Source: JBEKHI01 sp050012355 (GTDB lineage Bacteria; Actinomycetota; Actinomycetes; Streptosporangiales; Streptosporangiaceae). Taken from it: DNA of 6,928 bases. Under the pieces are notes generated by a model. That model had not been told where the DNA came from, made no database searches, and was given only the letters and a program-made list of their open reading frames with translations. The stretch is taken from positions 1-6,928 of the forward strand of contig JBEKHI010000422.1 of NCBI GenBank assembly GCA_050012355.1. Direction: 5' to 3'. Position numbers and translations under genes: made by a program. This document shows positions 1 to 5,582 of this stretch, piece after piece. The stretch's first letter is position 1. The number at the start of each line of letters is the position of its first letter.

Positions 1-114
1 TAGCGCTAGCTCCCGCAAGGCGATCAGGTTGTCGGTGCGAAAGAAATGCGTCAGCGCCTGGGGGACCTTTTCTTTGGGGTAGATGTTGCCGTGCAGCATC
101 CGGCGGCGCAGCAC
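1..114 (-). pseudogene. kdpD: KdpD fragment: end of the N-terminal KdpD sensor domain
   Basis: Read on the minus strand, this stretch encodes a peptide containing HGNIYPKEKV followed by ALTHFFRTDNLIALRELAL. That is the hallmark end of the N-terminal cytoplasmic domain of KdpD, the histidine kinase that senses potassium or osmotic stress and controls kdpFABC. The frame is open to the left edge, so more of the gene may lie outside the window. On the other side, homology stops at about position 111-114; the frame runs on without similarity to a TGA complement at 214-216. The rest of the N-terminal domain, including its Walker-type ATP site, is absent at the junction, so this is a broken end rather than a gene start. 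The KdpD identification rests on recalled family consensus. The fragment could belong to a kdpD continuing leftwards, but it has no proper 5' part here. Confidence 0.7.
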
Positions 115-117
115 ACC

Positions 118-279
118 GCTTCGGGACTGATCCGGGCAGCCCGCCAGGCCGGCGCCAGCCAGCTGGTGATCGGGGCGCCCCGCCGATCGCGCTGGTCGCG
201 TCTGCTGGGTGGGTCAACGGTGGCCGACCAGGTGCTCCGCGAGGCCGGTGACCTGCCCGTCCAGGTGGTGAATGTCGGC
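118..279 (+). pseudogene. kdpD: KdpD fragment: Usp-like domain, opposite strand
   Basis: The plus strand encodes SGLIRAARQAGASQLVIG, then RRSRW and a segment ending VLREAGDLPVQVVNVG. This matches the second half of the universal-stress-protein-like domain of KdpD, which in an intact protein follows the N-terminal sensor domain on the same strand. Here it begins within a few bases of the end of the minus-strand KdpD piece and points the other way. Similarity ends at VNVG (about 279). The frame stays open to 495 but then only overlaps the XRE-cupin gene antisense, with no transmembrane or kinase region. I see no ribosome binding site or convincing start; the ATG at 46 lies inside the antisense KdpD piece. 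It is best read as a remnant left by an inversion or a recombination between two kdpD copies. Confidence 0.65.
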
Positions 280-324
280 CGGCCAGACACGACCAGTGAC
301 GAGTGGCACCCGTTAGGCACGATC

Positions 325-936
325 TCAGTGCGCTCGGCCGGACTCGGTGTCCGCCAGCGCTGGGGTAATTACCCACAGAACTCGTACGGGTCCGCTGGAT
401 CCCTCGACGCGGAACGAGTGCGCCGAGGTCGGCGGGAACGTGAACGCGTCTCCGGCGCTGAGACGGAACTGTTCCCCAGTCACCTCGATCACTAGCTCCC
501 CGGCGAGTACGAGGACGAATTCCACGTCGGCCGGCAGGGAGTAGGGTTCCGCGCCGCTGCCGCCGCCGGGCTCGATCTCGCTCAGGATGGCTTGGACCCG
601 CTTCTCGCCGGATGGAGTGAGCAGGTACTCCCGCATCCGCTCGCCGCCGAAATTGATCGGCGGGTACTCGCCGGACCTGATCAGCTCGCCCTTCGACTCG
701 GAGAACAGCGAGCCAACCGAGATCCCGAGGGTCCCGCACAGCCGGATGAGCGAGGCCACCGAAAGGCTGGCCAGGTCCCGTTCCACCTTGGACAGGTAAC
801 CCTTGGTCAGGTCGCTGGCCTCGGCGACCTCGGCCACGGTCTTGCGCGCGGCGAGCCGGGCCGCACGCAACTGAGACCCGATGTGCGGAGACTGGCCCGC
901 ACCTGACTGGCTCTCCCGCTCCTGTTCAGCTCGCAC
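325..936 (-). CDS. XRE-family regulator with C-terminal cupin domain
   Basis: This 203-residue DNA-binding regulator probably controls the divergently transcribed permease. Residues 18-78 form an XRE/Cro helix-turn-helix: IGSQLRAARLAARKTVAEVA, then SDLTKGYLSKVERD as the recognition region, then SVASLIRLCGTLGISVGSLF. Residues 108-190 form a single cupin beta-barrel. The first cupin motif (about residues 123-147) has no histidines but keeps E139. The second (GDAFTFPPTSAH, 162-173) keeps one His, so metal binding looks lost and the barrel more likely senses a small ligand, as usual for this regulator class. The start is GTG at 936, because an in-frame stop lies at 940-942 just upstream. No Shine-Dalgarno precedes it, so the mRNA may be leaderless. 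The length is normal for the family (about 180-210 residues). Whether it represses or activates, and its ligand, cannot be read from the sequence. Confidence 0.9.
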   Translation of the reverse strand: MRAEQERESQSGAGQSPHIGSQLRAARLAARKTVAEVAEASDLTKGYLSKVERDLASLSVASLIRLCGTLGISVGSLFSESKGELIRSGEYPPINFGGERMREYLLTPSGEKRVQAILSEIEPGGGSGAEPYSLPADVEFVLVLAGELVIEVTGEQFRLSAGDAFTFPPTSAHSFRVEGSSGPVRVLWVITPALADTESGRAH

Positions 937-965
937 TCTTCAGGGATACACGATGCCTAATACAG

Positions 966-993
966 GAAACAAGTGTTGACTCCTATGAAACAA
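966..993. promoter_or_regulatory. Direct repeat GAAACAA x2, candidate operator
   Basis: GAAACAA occurs at 966-972 and again at 987-993, a 21-bp period or about two helical turns. The pair brackets TTGACT (976-981), a good -35 match for the permease gene, so a protein bound here would cover that promoter. The adjacent XRE-cupin protein is the obvious candidate ligand-responsive binder. The repeat is seen directly; the operator role is inferred. Confidence 0.4.
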
Positions 994-1004
994 AGCGGCA
1001 GTAT
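976..1004 (+). promoter_or_regulatory. Candidate promoter of the NCS1 permease
   Basis: TTGACT at 976-981 matches the -35 consensus at five of six bases. With a 17-bp spacer, CAGTAT at 999-1004 is the only plausible -10, and it is weak. Transcription would start near 1011, leaving a leader of about 27 nt to the ATG. It lies in the middle of the divergent spacer. Confidence 0.35.
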
Positions 1005-1027
1005 CGTCGCAAGCCAGCACCAGTCCC

Positions 1028-1033
1028 AGGAGG
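1028..1033 (+). promoter_or_regulatory. Strong ribosome binding site of the permease
   Basis: A perfect AGGAGG lies 4 nt upstream of ATG 1038 and fixes that start. Confidence 0.8.
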
Positions 1034-1037
1034 CGGC

Positions 1038-2531
1038 ATGGCGACGGACTCCAGCACGCACCAGACCAGCACAGACACCAGCGGGGCGATGCTGCGCCAG
1101 ATCGAGTTGCACTCGATTGACTGGATCCCGGACCCCGAGCGGCACGGCAAGAACTGGCAGCAGGCCATGCTGTGGTTTCTCGGGAACTTCCAGTACTTCA
1201 CGATCCCGATCGGCTTCGTCGGTCCGGCCCTCGGGTTGTCCCTCGGCTGGTCGATAGTCGCCGGGACCTTGGGTATCGCGTTCGGGACGCTTTTCATGGC
1301 CTTCCACGCCACCCAAGGGCCGGTCTTCGGCCTGCCGCAGATGATCCAGACCCGCGCGCAGTTCGGCTACCGGGGTGTGGTGGTCGCGCTGTTCGCGGTG
1401 CTGTTCACCTACATGGCCTTCAACGTCGCGGACCAGGTGCTGATGAGCACCGGTCTGCATGGCGCGTTCGGCTGGAGCACCGGGTTCGTCGCGGTGGCCA
1501 CCGCCGTGATCGCGGCGCTGCTCGCCATCTTCGGATACGACTGGGTGCACCGGGTTTTCCGGTTCCTGCTGGTGATCTCGCTGCCGTGTTACCTGATCAT
1601 CTCGGTCGCGATCCTCATGGGGAAGGCTGGCGGCAGTGTCGCGGCGCATCCTGGCGGATTTGTGTTCGCCGCCTTCATGAGCCAGTTCACCACGGCCGCC
1701 GCGTACAACATCACCTACGCGCCCTATGTCTCGGACTACTCGCGGTACATGCCGAGGAAGACCTCGCCGCGCGGGATCGTCGCCGCGGTGTTCTTCGGCG
1801 CGTCGGGTTCGGCGGTCTGGCTGATCGCGCTGGGCGCGTGGATGGCGACCAGGATGGGCACCACCAACGGGCTAGTCGGGCTGCTCCAGGTGGGGGACAA
1901 GGTCGCGGCGCCGCTCGGCTCGGTGACGGCGGTGCTGTCCGCCACCGCGCTGCTGGCCACCATGGGGATGAACGCCTACGGCGGCATGCTGTGCGTGCTG
2001 ACCGGCGTCGACTCCTTCAGAAAGATCAAGACCAGCCGGCTATGGCGCGCGGCAGTAGTGGTGGCGCTCGCGGTGGTCTGGTACGTGCTCGGCCTGCTGT
2101 GGAGTTCCCAGAGCGCGGTCGGTGCCGTGCTCGACTCGCTGACCCTGATGCTGTACTTGCTGGTGCCGTGGACCGCGCTCAACCTCGTCGACTTCTTCTT
2201 CGTCCGCCGCGGCCACTACGCGATCACCGACATCTTCCGTCCCGACGGCGTGTACCACCGGTGGGGCTGGCGCGGCCTGACCGCTTACTTCGCCGGCTTC
2301 GCGGCCGAGATCCCGTTCATGGTGCTACCGCCGATCGCCGGACTGTCCTACACCGGCCCGGTCCCCACGCACCTGACCCACGGAGTCGACTACTCCTGGG
2401 TGGCAGGGCTCCTAGTCTCTGGTGTCCTGTACTGGGTACTGTCCCGCTCACTCGACACCTCGGCCGAGCGCGCCGCGATCGAGGCGAGCGAACAAGAACT
2501 CCAAGAAATCGACGCTGCCGTCGCGACGTAG
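1038..2531 (+). CDS. NCS1-family nucleobase/hydantoin-type permease
   Basis: This 497-residue inner-membrane symporter belongs to the nucleobase:cation symporter-1 family (cytosine, purines, uracil, allantoin or hydantoins). About 12 hydrophobic helices span residues 45-470. Family signatures are HATQGPVFGLPQMIQTRAQF at residues 90-109, NITYAPYVSDYSRYMPR at 224-240, MGMNAYGG at 309-316 and VPWTALNLVDFFFVRRG at 376-392. Both termini are hydrophilic and cytoplasmic in the usual topology; the tail after about 472 is acidic and probably helical. Length is typical (450-520). A perfect AGGAGG supports ATG 1038. It is divergent from the XRE-cupin gene, which probably controls it. No enzyme gene for the imported compound follows, so the substrate stays open. 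The substrate cannot be assigned from these motifs alone. Confidence 0.93.
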   Translation: MATDSSTHQTSTDTSGAMLRQIELHSIDWIPDPERHGKNWQQAMLWFLGNFQYFTIPIGFVGPALGLSLGWSIVAGTLGIAFGTLFMAFHATQGPVFGLPQMIQTRAQFGYRGVVVALFAVLFTYMAFNVADQVLMSTGLHGAFGWSTGFVAVATAVIAALLAIFGYDWVHRVFRFLLVISLPCYLIISVAILMGKAGGSVAAHPGGFVFAAFMSQFTTAAAYNITYAPYVSDYSRYMPRKTSPRGIVAAVFFGASGSAVWLIALGAWMATRMGTTNGLVGLLQVGDKVAAPLGSVTAVLSATALLATMGMNAYGGMLCVLTGVDSFRKIKTSRLWRAAVVVALAVVWYVLGLLWSSQSAVGAVLDSLTLMLYLLVPWTALNLVDFFFVRRGHYAITDIFRPDGVYHRWGWRGLTAYFAGFAAEIPFMVLPPIAGLSYTGPVPTHLTHGVDYSWVAGLLVSGVLYWVLSRSLDTSAERAAIEASEQELQEIDAAVAT

Positions 2532-2537
2532 CCAGGA

Positions 2538-2589
2538 AGGAGGTCCTTCAGTGGTGCAGGGAGGTCGTAACGCTTGCCGCCGCGCGTAA
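2538..2589 (+). other. Well-formed Shine-Dalgarno followed by a 12-codon reading frame
   Basis: Seven bases after the permease stop, AGGAGGT (2538-2544) is followed after 6 nt by GTG GTG at 2551-2556. The frame closes after only 12 codons at TAA 2587-2589. The Shine-Dalgarno sits inside the near-palindrome GAAGGAGGTCCTTC (2536-2549), which could pair as a 5-bp stem. This is what remains when the next gene of an operon has lost its body, but it could equally be a leader peptide or chance. Confidence 0.3.
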
Positions 2590-2677
2590 TGACTTCCAGC
2601 CGACCATAACGACGCATTCCATCGCACCGGCCATAGGAGATCGACCACCGCAGCGACTCCACAGACGCGCCACGTGT
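2590..2677. other. Intergenic stretch without a recognised gene
   Basis: No reading frame on either strand here resembles a known protein, and no stem followed by a T-run is seen. ACTTCCA occurs at 2592-2598 and recurs at 2687-2693, with its complement TGGAAGT at 2713-2719. Confidence 0.4.
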
Positions 2678-2706
2678 TTGTTAGGTACTTCCAACAGAGA
2701 TACTAT
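2678..2706 (+). promoter_or_regulatory. Candidate promoter of the AAA ATPase gene
   Basis: TTGTTA (2678-2683) and TACTAT (2701-2706) are separated by exactly 17 bp in an unusually AT-rich stretch for this genome. Each matches consensus at four of six positions. The -10 lies inside the left arm of the 11-bp inverted repeat, so a protein bound there would block it. TAGTAT (2731-2736) is a possible second -10 without a clear -35. Confidence 0.4.
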
Positions 2707-2737
2707 CGCTGGTGGAAGTATTCTATGCGATAGTATC
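2686..2737. repeat. Two interleaved inverted repeats upstream of the ATPase
   Basis: GATACTATCGC (2699-2709) and GCGATAGTATC (2727-2737) are perfect 11-bp reverse complements 17 nt apart. A second pair, TACTTCCA (2686-2693) and TGGAAGTA (2713-2720), is a perfect 8-bp inverted repeat interleaved with the first. Each long arm also contains a smaller palindrome, GATA-N-TATC, with centres 30 bp apart (about three helical turns). Protein operators are the simplest reading; an RNA pseudoknot in the leader is an alternative. Confidence 0.6.
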
Positions 2738-2742
2738 GAGGG
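2738..2742 (+). promoter_or_regulatory. Ribosome binding site that decides a TTG start
   Basis: GAGGG lies 7 nt upstream of TTG 2750. There is no better-placed ATG or GTG in frame, and the conserved protein begins exactly at this TTG. Confidence 0.65.
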
Positions 2743-2749
2743 TGCTGCA

Positions 2750-4168
2750 TTGAGTAACTTCGTTGGCAGGAGCCGGGAACTGGCCGCGCTCGAGGATCTA
2801 CTCGGTGAAGTGCGCGCTGGCATCGGTTCGGCGCGTCCCGGGCGGTGCCTTATCGTTCGGGGGCGCCGCCGGATCGGTAAGTCCGCGCTCGTCGAGGAGT
2901 TCATCGATCACAGCGATACGCCGGCTGCCTTCTACACTGCGGAGATCAGCTTCGGCGGTGATCTGCTCGCTGAGTTTGCCGAGGCGGTGCGGACCTCGTC
3001 ACTGCCGGATGCCGCGATATTCGGCGAGGCGATGCCCGGAAACTGGACTGCCGCCCTCCGTCAGCTTGCGGGGATACTTCCAGATGATCAGCCGAGCATC
3101 GTGGTGCTGGATGAGTTGCCCTACCTGATGGACGCGTCCGGTGCGTTCGAGAGCGTACTTCAGCGGTCTTGGGACCGGGAATTGTCCCGCAAGCCGGTCC
3201 TGCTGATCCTGGTCGGCTCCGACTTGTCGATGATGGAAGCGCTGACATCGTACGGCAGGCCTTTCCATCAGCGGGGGTCGCAGATGACGATCGGTCCGCT
3301 CAATCCGGCCGACGTCGCCGAGATGACCGCACTGGGCGCCGCCGATGCGTTTGACGCCACGCTCATTACCGGCGGATTGCCGATTATCTGCTCCCGCTGG
3401 CGGCGCGGTGAGGACATATGGTCTTTCCTGACCCGGGAACTGGCGAATCCGGTGAGTCCGCTGGTCGTCTCCGCGCAGTTGTCGCTCGCAGCGGAGTTTC
3501 CGGATCAGGCACAGGCACGCGCCGTGCTATCGGCGATCGGTAGCGGTGAGCGTACCTTCACCAACATCGCGCGAGCCGCTGGCGGAATCGCCCACTCAAC
3601 GCTTAGCCGGGCGACCGATCTCCTCGAAAGCAAGGGGGTGGTCGTCGGAGAACTGCCCCTGAGCCTGACGCCATCCAAGGAAAGGCGATACCGGATCACG
3701 GATCCCTACCTTCGCTTCTGGCTGGCGTTCCTCGGACCGCATCTGACCGAGCTCGACCGGATGCGCGCGGATCTGACACTGAACCGGATTAGGCTCGGCT
3801 GGACCAGTTGGCGCGGACGCCCGGTCGAACCGCTAGTGCGAGACGCACTCGCCCGGCTGCTGCCTGCGAAGGGTCTACCGGCAGCGCCGGTGATCGGTGG
3901 CTACTGGACACGCACCAATGATGTTGAGATCGACATCGTAGGAGCCGACCGCGGACCGGTCGCCAGAAAGCTGCTTTTCCTCGGTTCCGTCAAATGGCTG
4001 GAGAACGCGGCGTTTGACGACCATGACCTGGTAAGGCTGCAGCAGCACCGTGACCGTGTCTGCGACGGTCCTATTCCGCTGGTCGCCGTATCGCGATCCG
4101 GCACTTCGACAACGCGGGCGGACGCCGTATTCACGCCAGAGGACCTGATCGGCGTGTGGAGAAGCTAG
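2750..4168 (+). CDS. AAA ATPase, ATPase_2 + DUF234 type (archaeal-type ATPase family)
   Basis: This is a 472-residue cytoplasmic ATPase of unknown cellular role. Walker A is GRRRIGKS (residues 38-45) and Walker B is SIVVLDELPYL (116-126, with D121/E122). VLLILVGSDLS (150-160) fits a sensor-1 strand. A winged helix follows at about 255-305, then the DUF234 signature YRITDPYLRFWLAFL (314-328). The C-terminal domain resembles a PD-(D/E)XK nuclease fold: EIDIVG (393-398) matches the first acidic motif, but the expected E-x-K reads S-V-K in LGSVKW (411-416), so cleavage is doubtful. The start is TTG 2750, chosen by GAGGG at 7 nt and by SNFVGRSREL matching the usual N-terminus. The frame is open far upstream through the permease, but that part is antisense-like shadow. 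The gene stands alone behind its own AT-rich leader with inverted repeats, which suggests autoregulation (inference). Such solitary ATPases are common in accessory regions. Confidence 0.85.
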   Translation: MSNFVGRSRELAALEDLLGEVRAGIGSARPGRCLIVRGRRRIGKSALVEEFIDHSDTPAAFYTAEISFGGDLLAEFAEAVRTSSLPDAAIFGEAMPGNWTAALRQLAGILPDDQPSIVVLDELPYLMDASGAFESVLQRSWDRELSRKPVLLILVGSDLSMMEALTSYGRPFHQRGSQMTIGPLNPADVAEMTALGAADAFDATLITGGLPIICSRWRRGEDIWSFLTRELANPVSPLVVSAQLSLAAEFPDQAQARAVLSAIGSGERTFTNIARAAGGIAHSTLSRATDLLESKGVVVGELPLSLTPSKERRYRITDPYLRFWLAFLGPHLTELDRMRADLTLNRIRLGWTSWRGRPVEPLVRDALARLLPAKGLPAAPVIGGYWTRTNDVEIDIVGADRGPVARKLLFLGSVKWLENAAFDDHDLVRLQQHRDRVCDGPIPLVAVSRSGTSTTRADAVFTPEDLIGVWRS

Positions 4169-4212
4169 TGCAAGGGCTTATGCGGTACCGGCACGAGGGG
4201 GAACGCCGGTAA
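4168..4212 (+). other. 14-codon frame bridging the ATPase stop and the next start site
   Basis: GTG 4168 overlaps the ATPase stop by one base (TAGTG), and the frame ends at TAA 4210-4212, which overlaps the GTA at the former start of the next gene. Before the proposed mutation at 4211 the overlap would have been GTGA, with TGA as the stop. There is no sign that the peptide matters beyond possible coupling of translation. Confidence 0.2.
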
Positions 4213-4830
4213 GCGAGTACCAGTACTACGAGTTCCTCGCTATCGACCATCCGCTCACCAAACAGCAGCGCGCCGAACTGCAAGAGCTCTCTACTCGCGC
4301 CGAGATCACGGCGACAAGCTTTGTCAACGAGTACCGGTGGGGTGACTTCCACGGCGATCCCCACGTCCTGATGGAGCGGTATTTCGACGCGTTCCTGTAC
4401 TACGCCAACTTCGGAACACGTCAGCTGATGTTCCGCGTCCCCCTCGACTCGGTCGACCTGAAGACGGCCGAACAGTACTGCCGCACCGAGGCCGCCTCCG
4501 TGACCGCGACCGATGATCACCTCGAACGGCGTGAAGCCGAAGAAGCTCGTGCGGAACACGAGGAACGGCAGCGCCGGGCAGCAGCCACGGCCGCGGCGTC
4601 AGCCAAGCACCTTGACGAACTGGTCGGCCGCGAACCGCAAATGTGGCAGAAGGTTGACCGGCTCACGAGCCGGACTGTCCAAAGCGAGTACGACGAGGCC
4701 CTAGCACTTCCTAAAGGACCTGCGGGCCCTACCCGAACGTGACGGCACCTCGGACATGTTCGCCGTGCGCATGCGGGTCTTTCGCAAGCAGCATCACCGG
4801 CAGCCAAGCCTGCTTCGCCGCTGCGGGCTG
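4209..4830 (+). pseudogene. Conserved actinobacterial protein of unknown function (SEYQYYEF family), decayed
   Basis: The frame opens with SEYQYYEFLAIDHPLT and continues with STRAEIT, FVNEYRWGDFHGDP and MERYFDAFLYYANFGTRQLM. I recognise this as the N-terminus of a widespread actinobacterial protein of several hundred residues whose function I do not know. Three lesions are visible. First, the codon before SEYQ is GTA (4209-4211), although AGGGGGA (4196-4202) lies 6 nt upstream; no ATG, GTG, TTG or CTG exists in frame between that point and the stop at 4146. Second, sequence jumps from AEQYCRTEAASVTATDDHLE (about 4469-4528) straight into the Arg/Glu-rich coiled coil of the C-terminal part, so the middle is missing. 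Third, an extra C at 4710-4711 shifts the frame. Removing it gives a continuous YDEALALLKDLRALPERDG, and the family's C-terminal PSLLRRCGL ends at 4830. A protein starting at internal ATG 4371 is possible but unlikely to be functional. Confidence 0.7.
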
Positions 4831-4934
4831 AAGACCTCGACCGCTTGCCGTAAGCGGACAACGTCGGCTGGGTTTGTCGGACACGAATCATCACCGCCTC
4901 GTGGGCATCCCGCAGGAGCGTTGTGTAATCAGTG
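4831..4934. other. Short spacer between decayed genes
   Basis: The shifted plus frame of the preceding pseudogene runs on to TAG 5038-5040 without recognisable sequence. I see no gene, hairpin with T-run or repeat here. Confidence 0.4.
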
Positions 4935-5260
4935 CTACTCGTTGTTCGCGGACTGGACCTTCCATGCGCGTGGAGTTGGCGGCAGCGTGCTGAGGATCAT
5001 CCTTTCCGCGTCTGCCCACGTCGGTACGTGCACGCCGTAGCCGGGCACGCGGTGCCGTTGTGGTCCGACACTCTCCCGCTGAACGCGCTGGTCAGCCGGA
5101 CTATCGCGGGGAGCGCGTCGTGCATCTCGGGTGTCGCGATCATGGTCGCCTCGTCGCCCTGGAAGAACGCGGTGTCCCCGCCCCCAGGATGCGACGATCC
5201 GTCAATGATCACCCGCCCGATATCGGTCCCAAGTCGTGGTTCATTCATGGTGTCGAGCAT
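4935..5260 (-). pseudogene. HAD-like hydrolase with deleted middle
   Basis: On the minus strand a frame beginning at ATG 5258-5260 (or ATG 5246-5248) encodes GTDIGRVIIDGSSH and then GDEATMIATPEMHDALPAIV. This matches the N-terminus of a small actinobacterial HAD-like hydrolase; the D-I-G-R-V-I segment would be motif I with the nucleophile Asp13 (numbered from 5260). Similarity stops after SAFSGRV at about 5069, where family members continue with a WLVSK segment. In the neighbouring frame, from about 5066 down to a TAG at 4935-4937, the sequence reads GPQRHRVPGYGVHVPTWADA followed by ERMIL, which looks like the tail of the same family. The two ends are therefore joined across a deletion of roughly half the protein, out of frame. 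HAD motifs II to IV are absent. The N-terminal match rests on memory of the family, and the tail assignment is weaker. Confidence 0.5.
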
Positions 5261-5291
5261 CGGGGGCTGGCCGTCGGAGCGGAACTATATA

Positions 5292-5582
5292 TCGGTCGCC
5301 AAGCTCGTGGTGCCCCCGCAAGGGCGCCAGCATCGAAGGACCCTGGAACGGGCGCTGGCCAACGCCGGGATTCCGCTCCAGGTGGCCGCCGAAGCCGACT
5401 GCTGCGACCTGCTCGGCCACTTCGCCAGCCTGGGTGTCGGAGCGACAATCGTCAACGGTTGCGTCGGCATCTCGGCCTGACTCACCGCCGTCCCGGTGGA
5501 CGATCTGCCGTCTGTCAGCTACTGGGCGGTCTGGCGAGCCGAACGCCAGGACCGGATCGCGGCCTTCCTGAAGCACCCATGA
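5292..5582 (+). pseudogene. LysR-type regulator, C-terminal remnant with internal stop
   Basis: This frame encodes about the last 95 residues of a LysR effector-binding domain: LVVPPQGRQHRRTLERAL, then a segment ending SLGVGATIVNG, and after a TGA (5478-5480) the same frame continues LTAVPVDDLPSVSYWAVWRA to a second TGA at 5580-5582. The sequence on both sides of the TGA matches LysR proteins in order and without gap, so one codon, probably GGA (Gly) or CGA, has become a stop. The DNA-binding helix-turn-helix and the first two thirds of a normal protein of about 300 residues are missing. Similarity begins just 30-45 bp from the divergent HAD-like start, so a deletion ends here. The terminal TGA overlaps the ATG of the kptA remnant (ATGA), the sign of an ancestral operon. 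Confidence 0.65.

Noticed and set aside
957..1649. Minus-strand 230-codon frame opposite the permease start.
   Set aside because: Its His/Arg/Glu/Asp-rich composition is typical of antisense frames in GC-rich DNA; it overlaps a clear gene and crosses the divergent promoter region.
2536..2549. GAAGGAGGTCCTTC as a terminator of the permease gene.
   Set aside because: The stem is only 5 bp and no T-run follows; it is better read as a Shine-Dalgarno context.
1172..2749. A plus-strand frame open from 1172 through to 4168 suggests a 998-residue protein.
   Set aside because: The first 500 codons are an out-of-frame reading of the NCS1 permease with an Arg/Pro/Asp-rich low-complexity composition. 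The true ATPase starts at TTG 2750 with a ribosome binding site and a conserved N-terminus.
2548..2904. Minus-strand 118-codon frame over the leader and start of the ATPase gene.
   Set aside because: It overlaps the conserved ATPase N-terminus and Walker A, has Ser/Arg-rich low-complexity composition, and matches nothing I recognise.
4756..5040. Separate 94-codon gene from ATG 4756.
   Set aside because: Its first 25 codons are the frame-shifted C-terminus of the preceding pseudogene, and the rest has no recognisable content.
5060..5578. N-terminal extension of KptA to 289 residues from ATG 5060.
   Set aside because: The extension is an out-of-frame reading of the LysR and HAD remnants. KptA similarity begins at ATG 5579.
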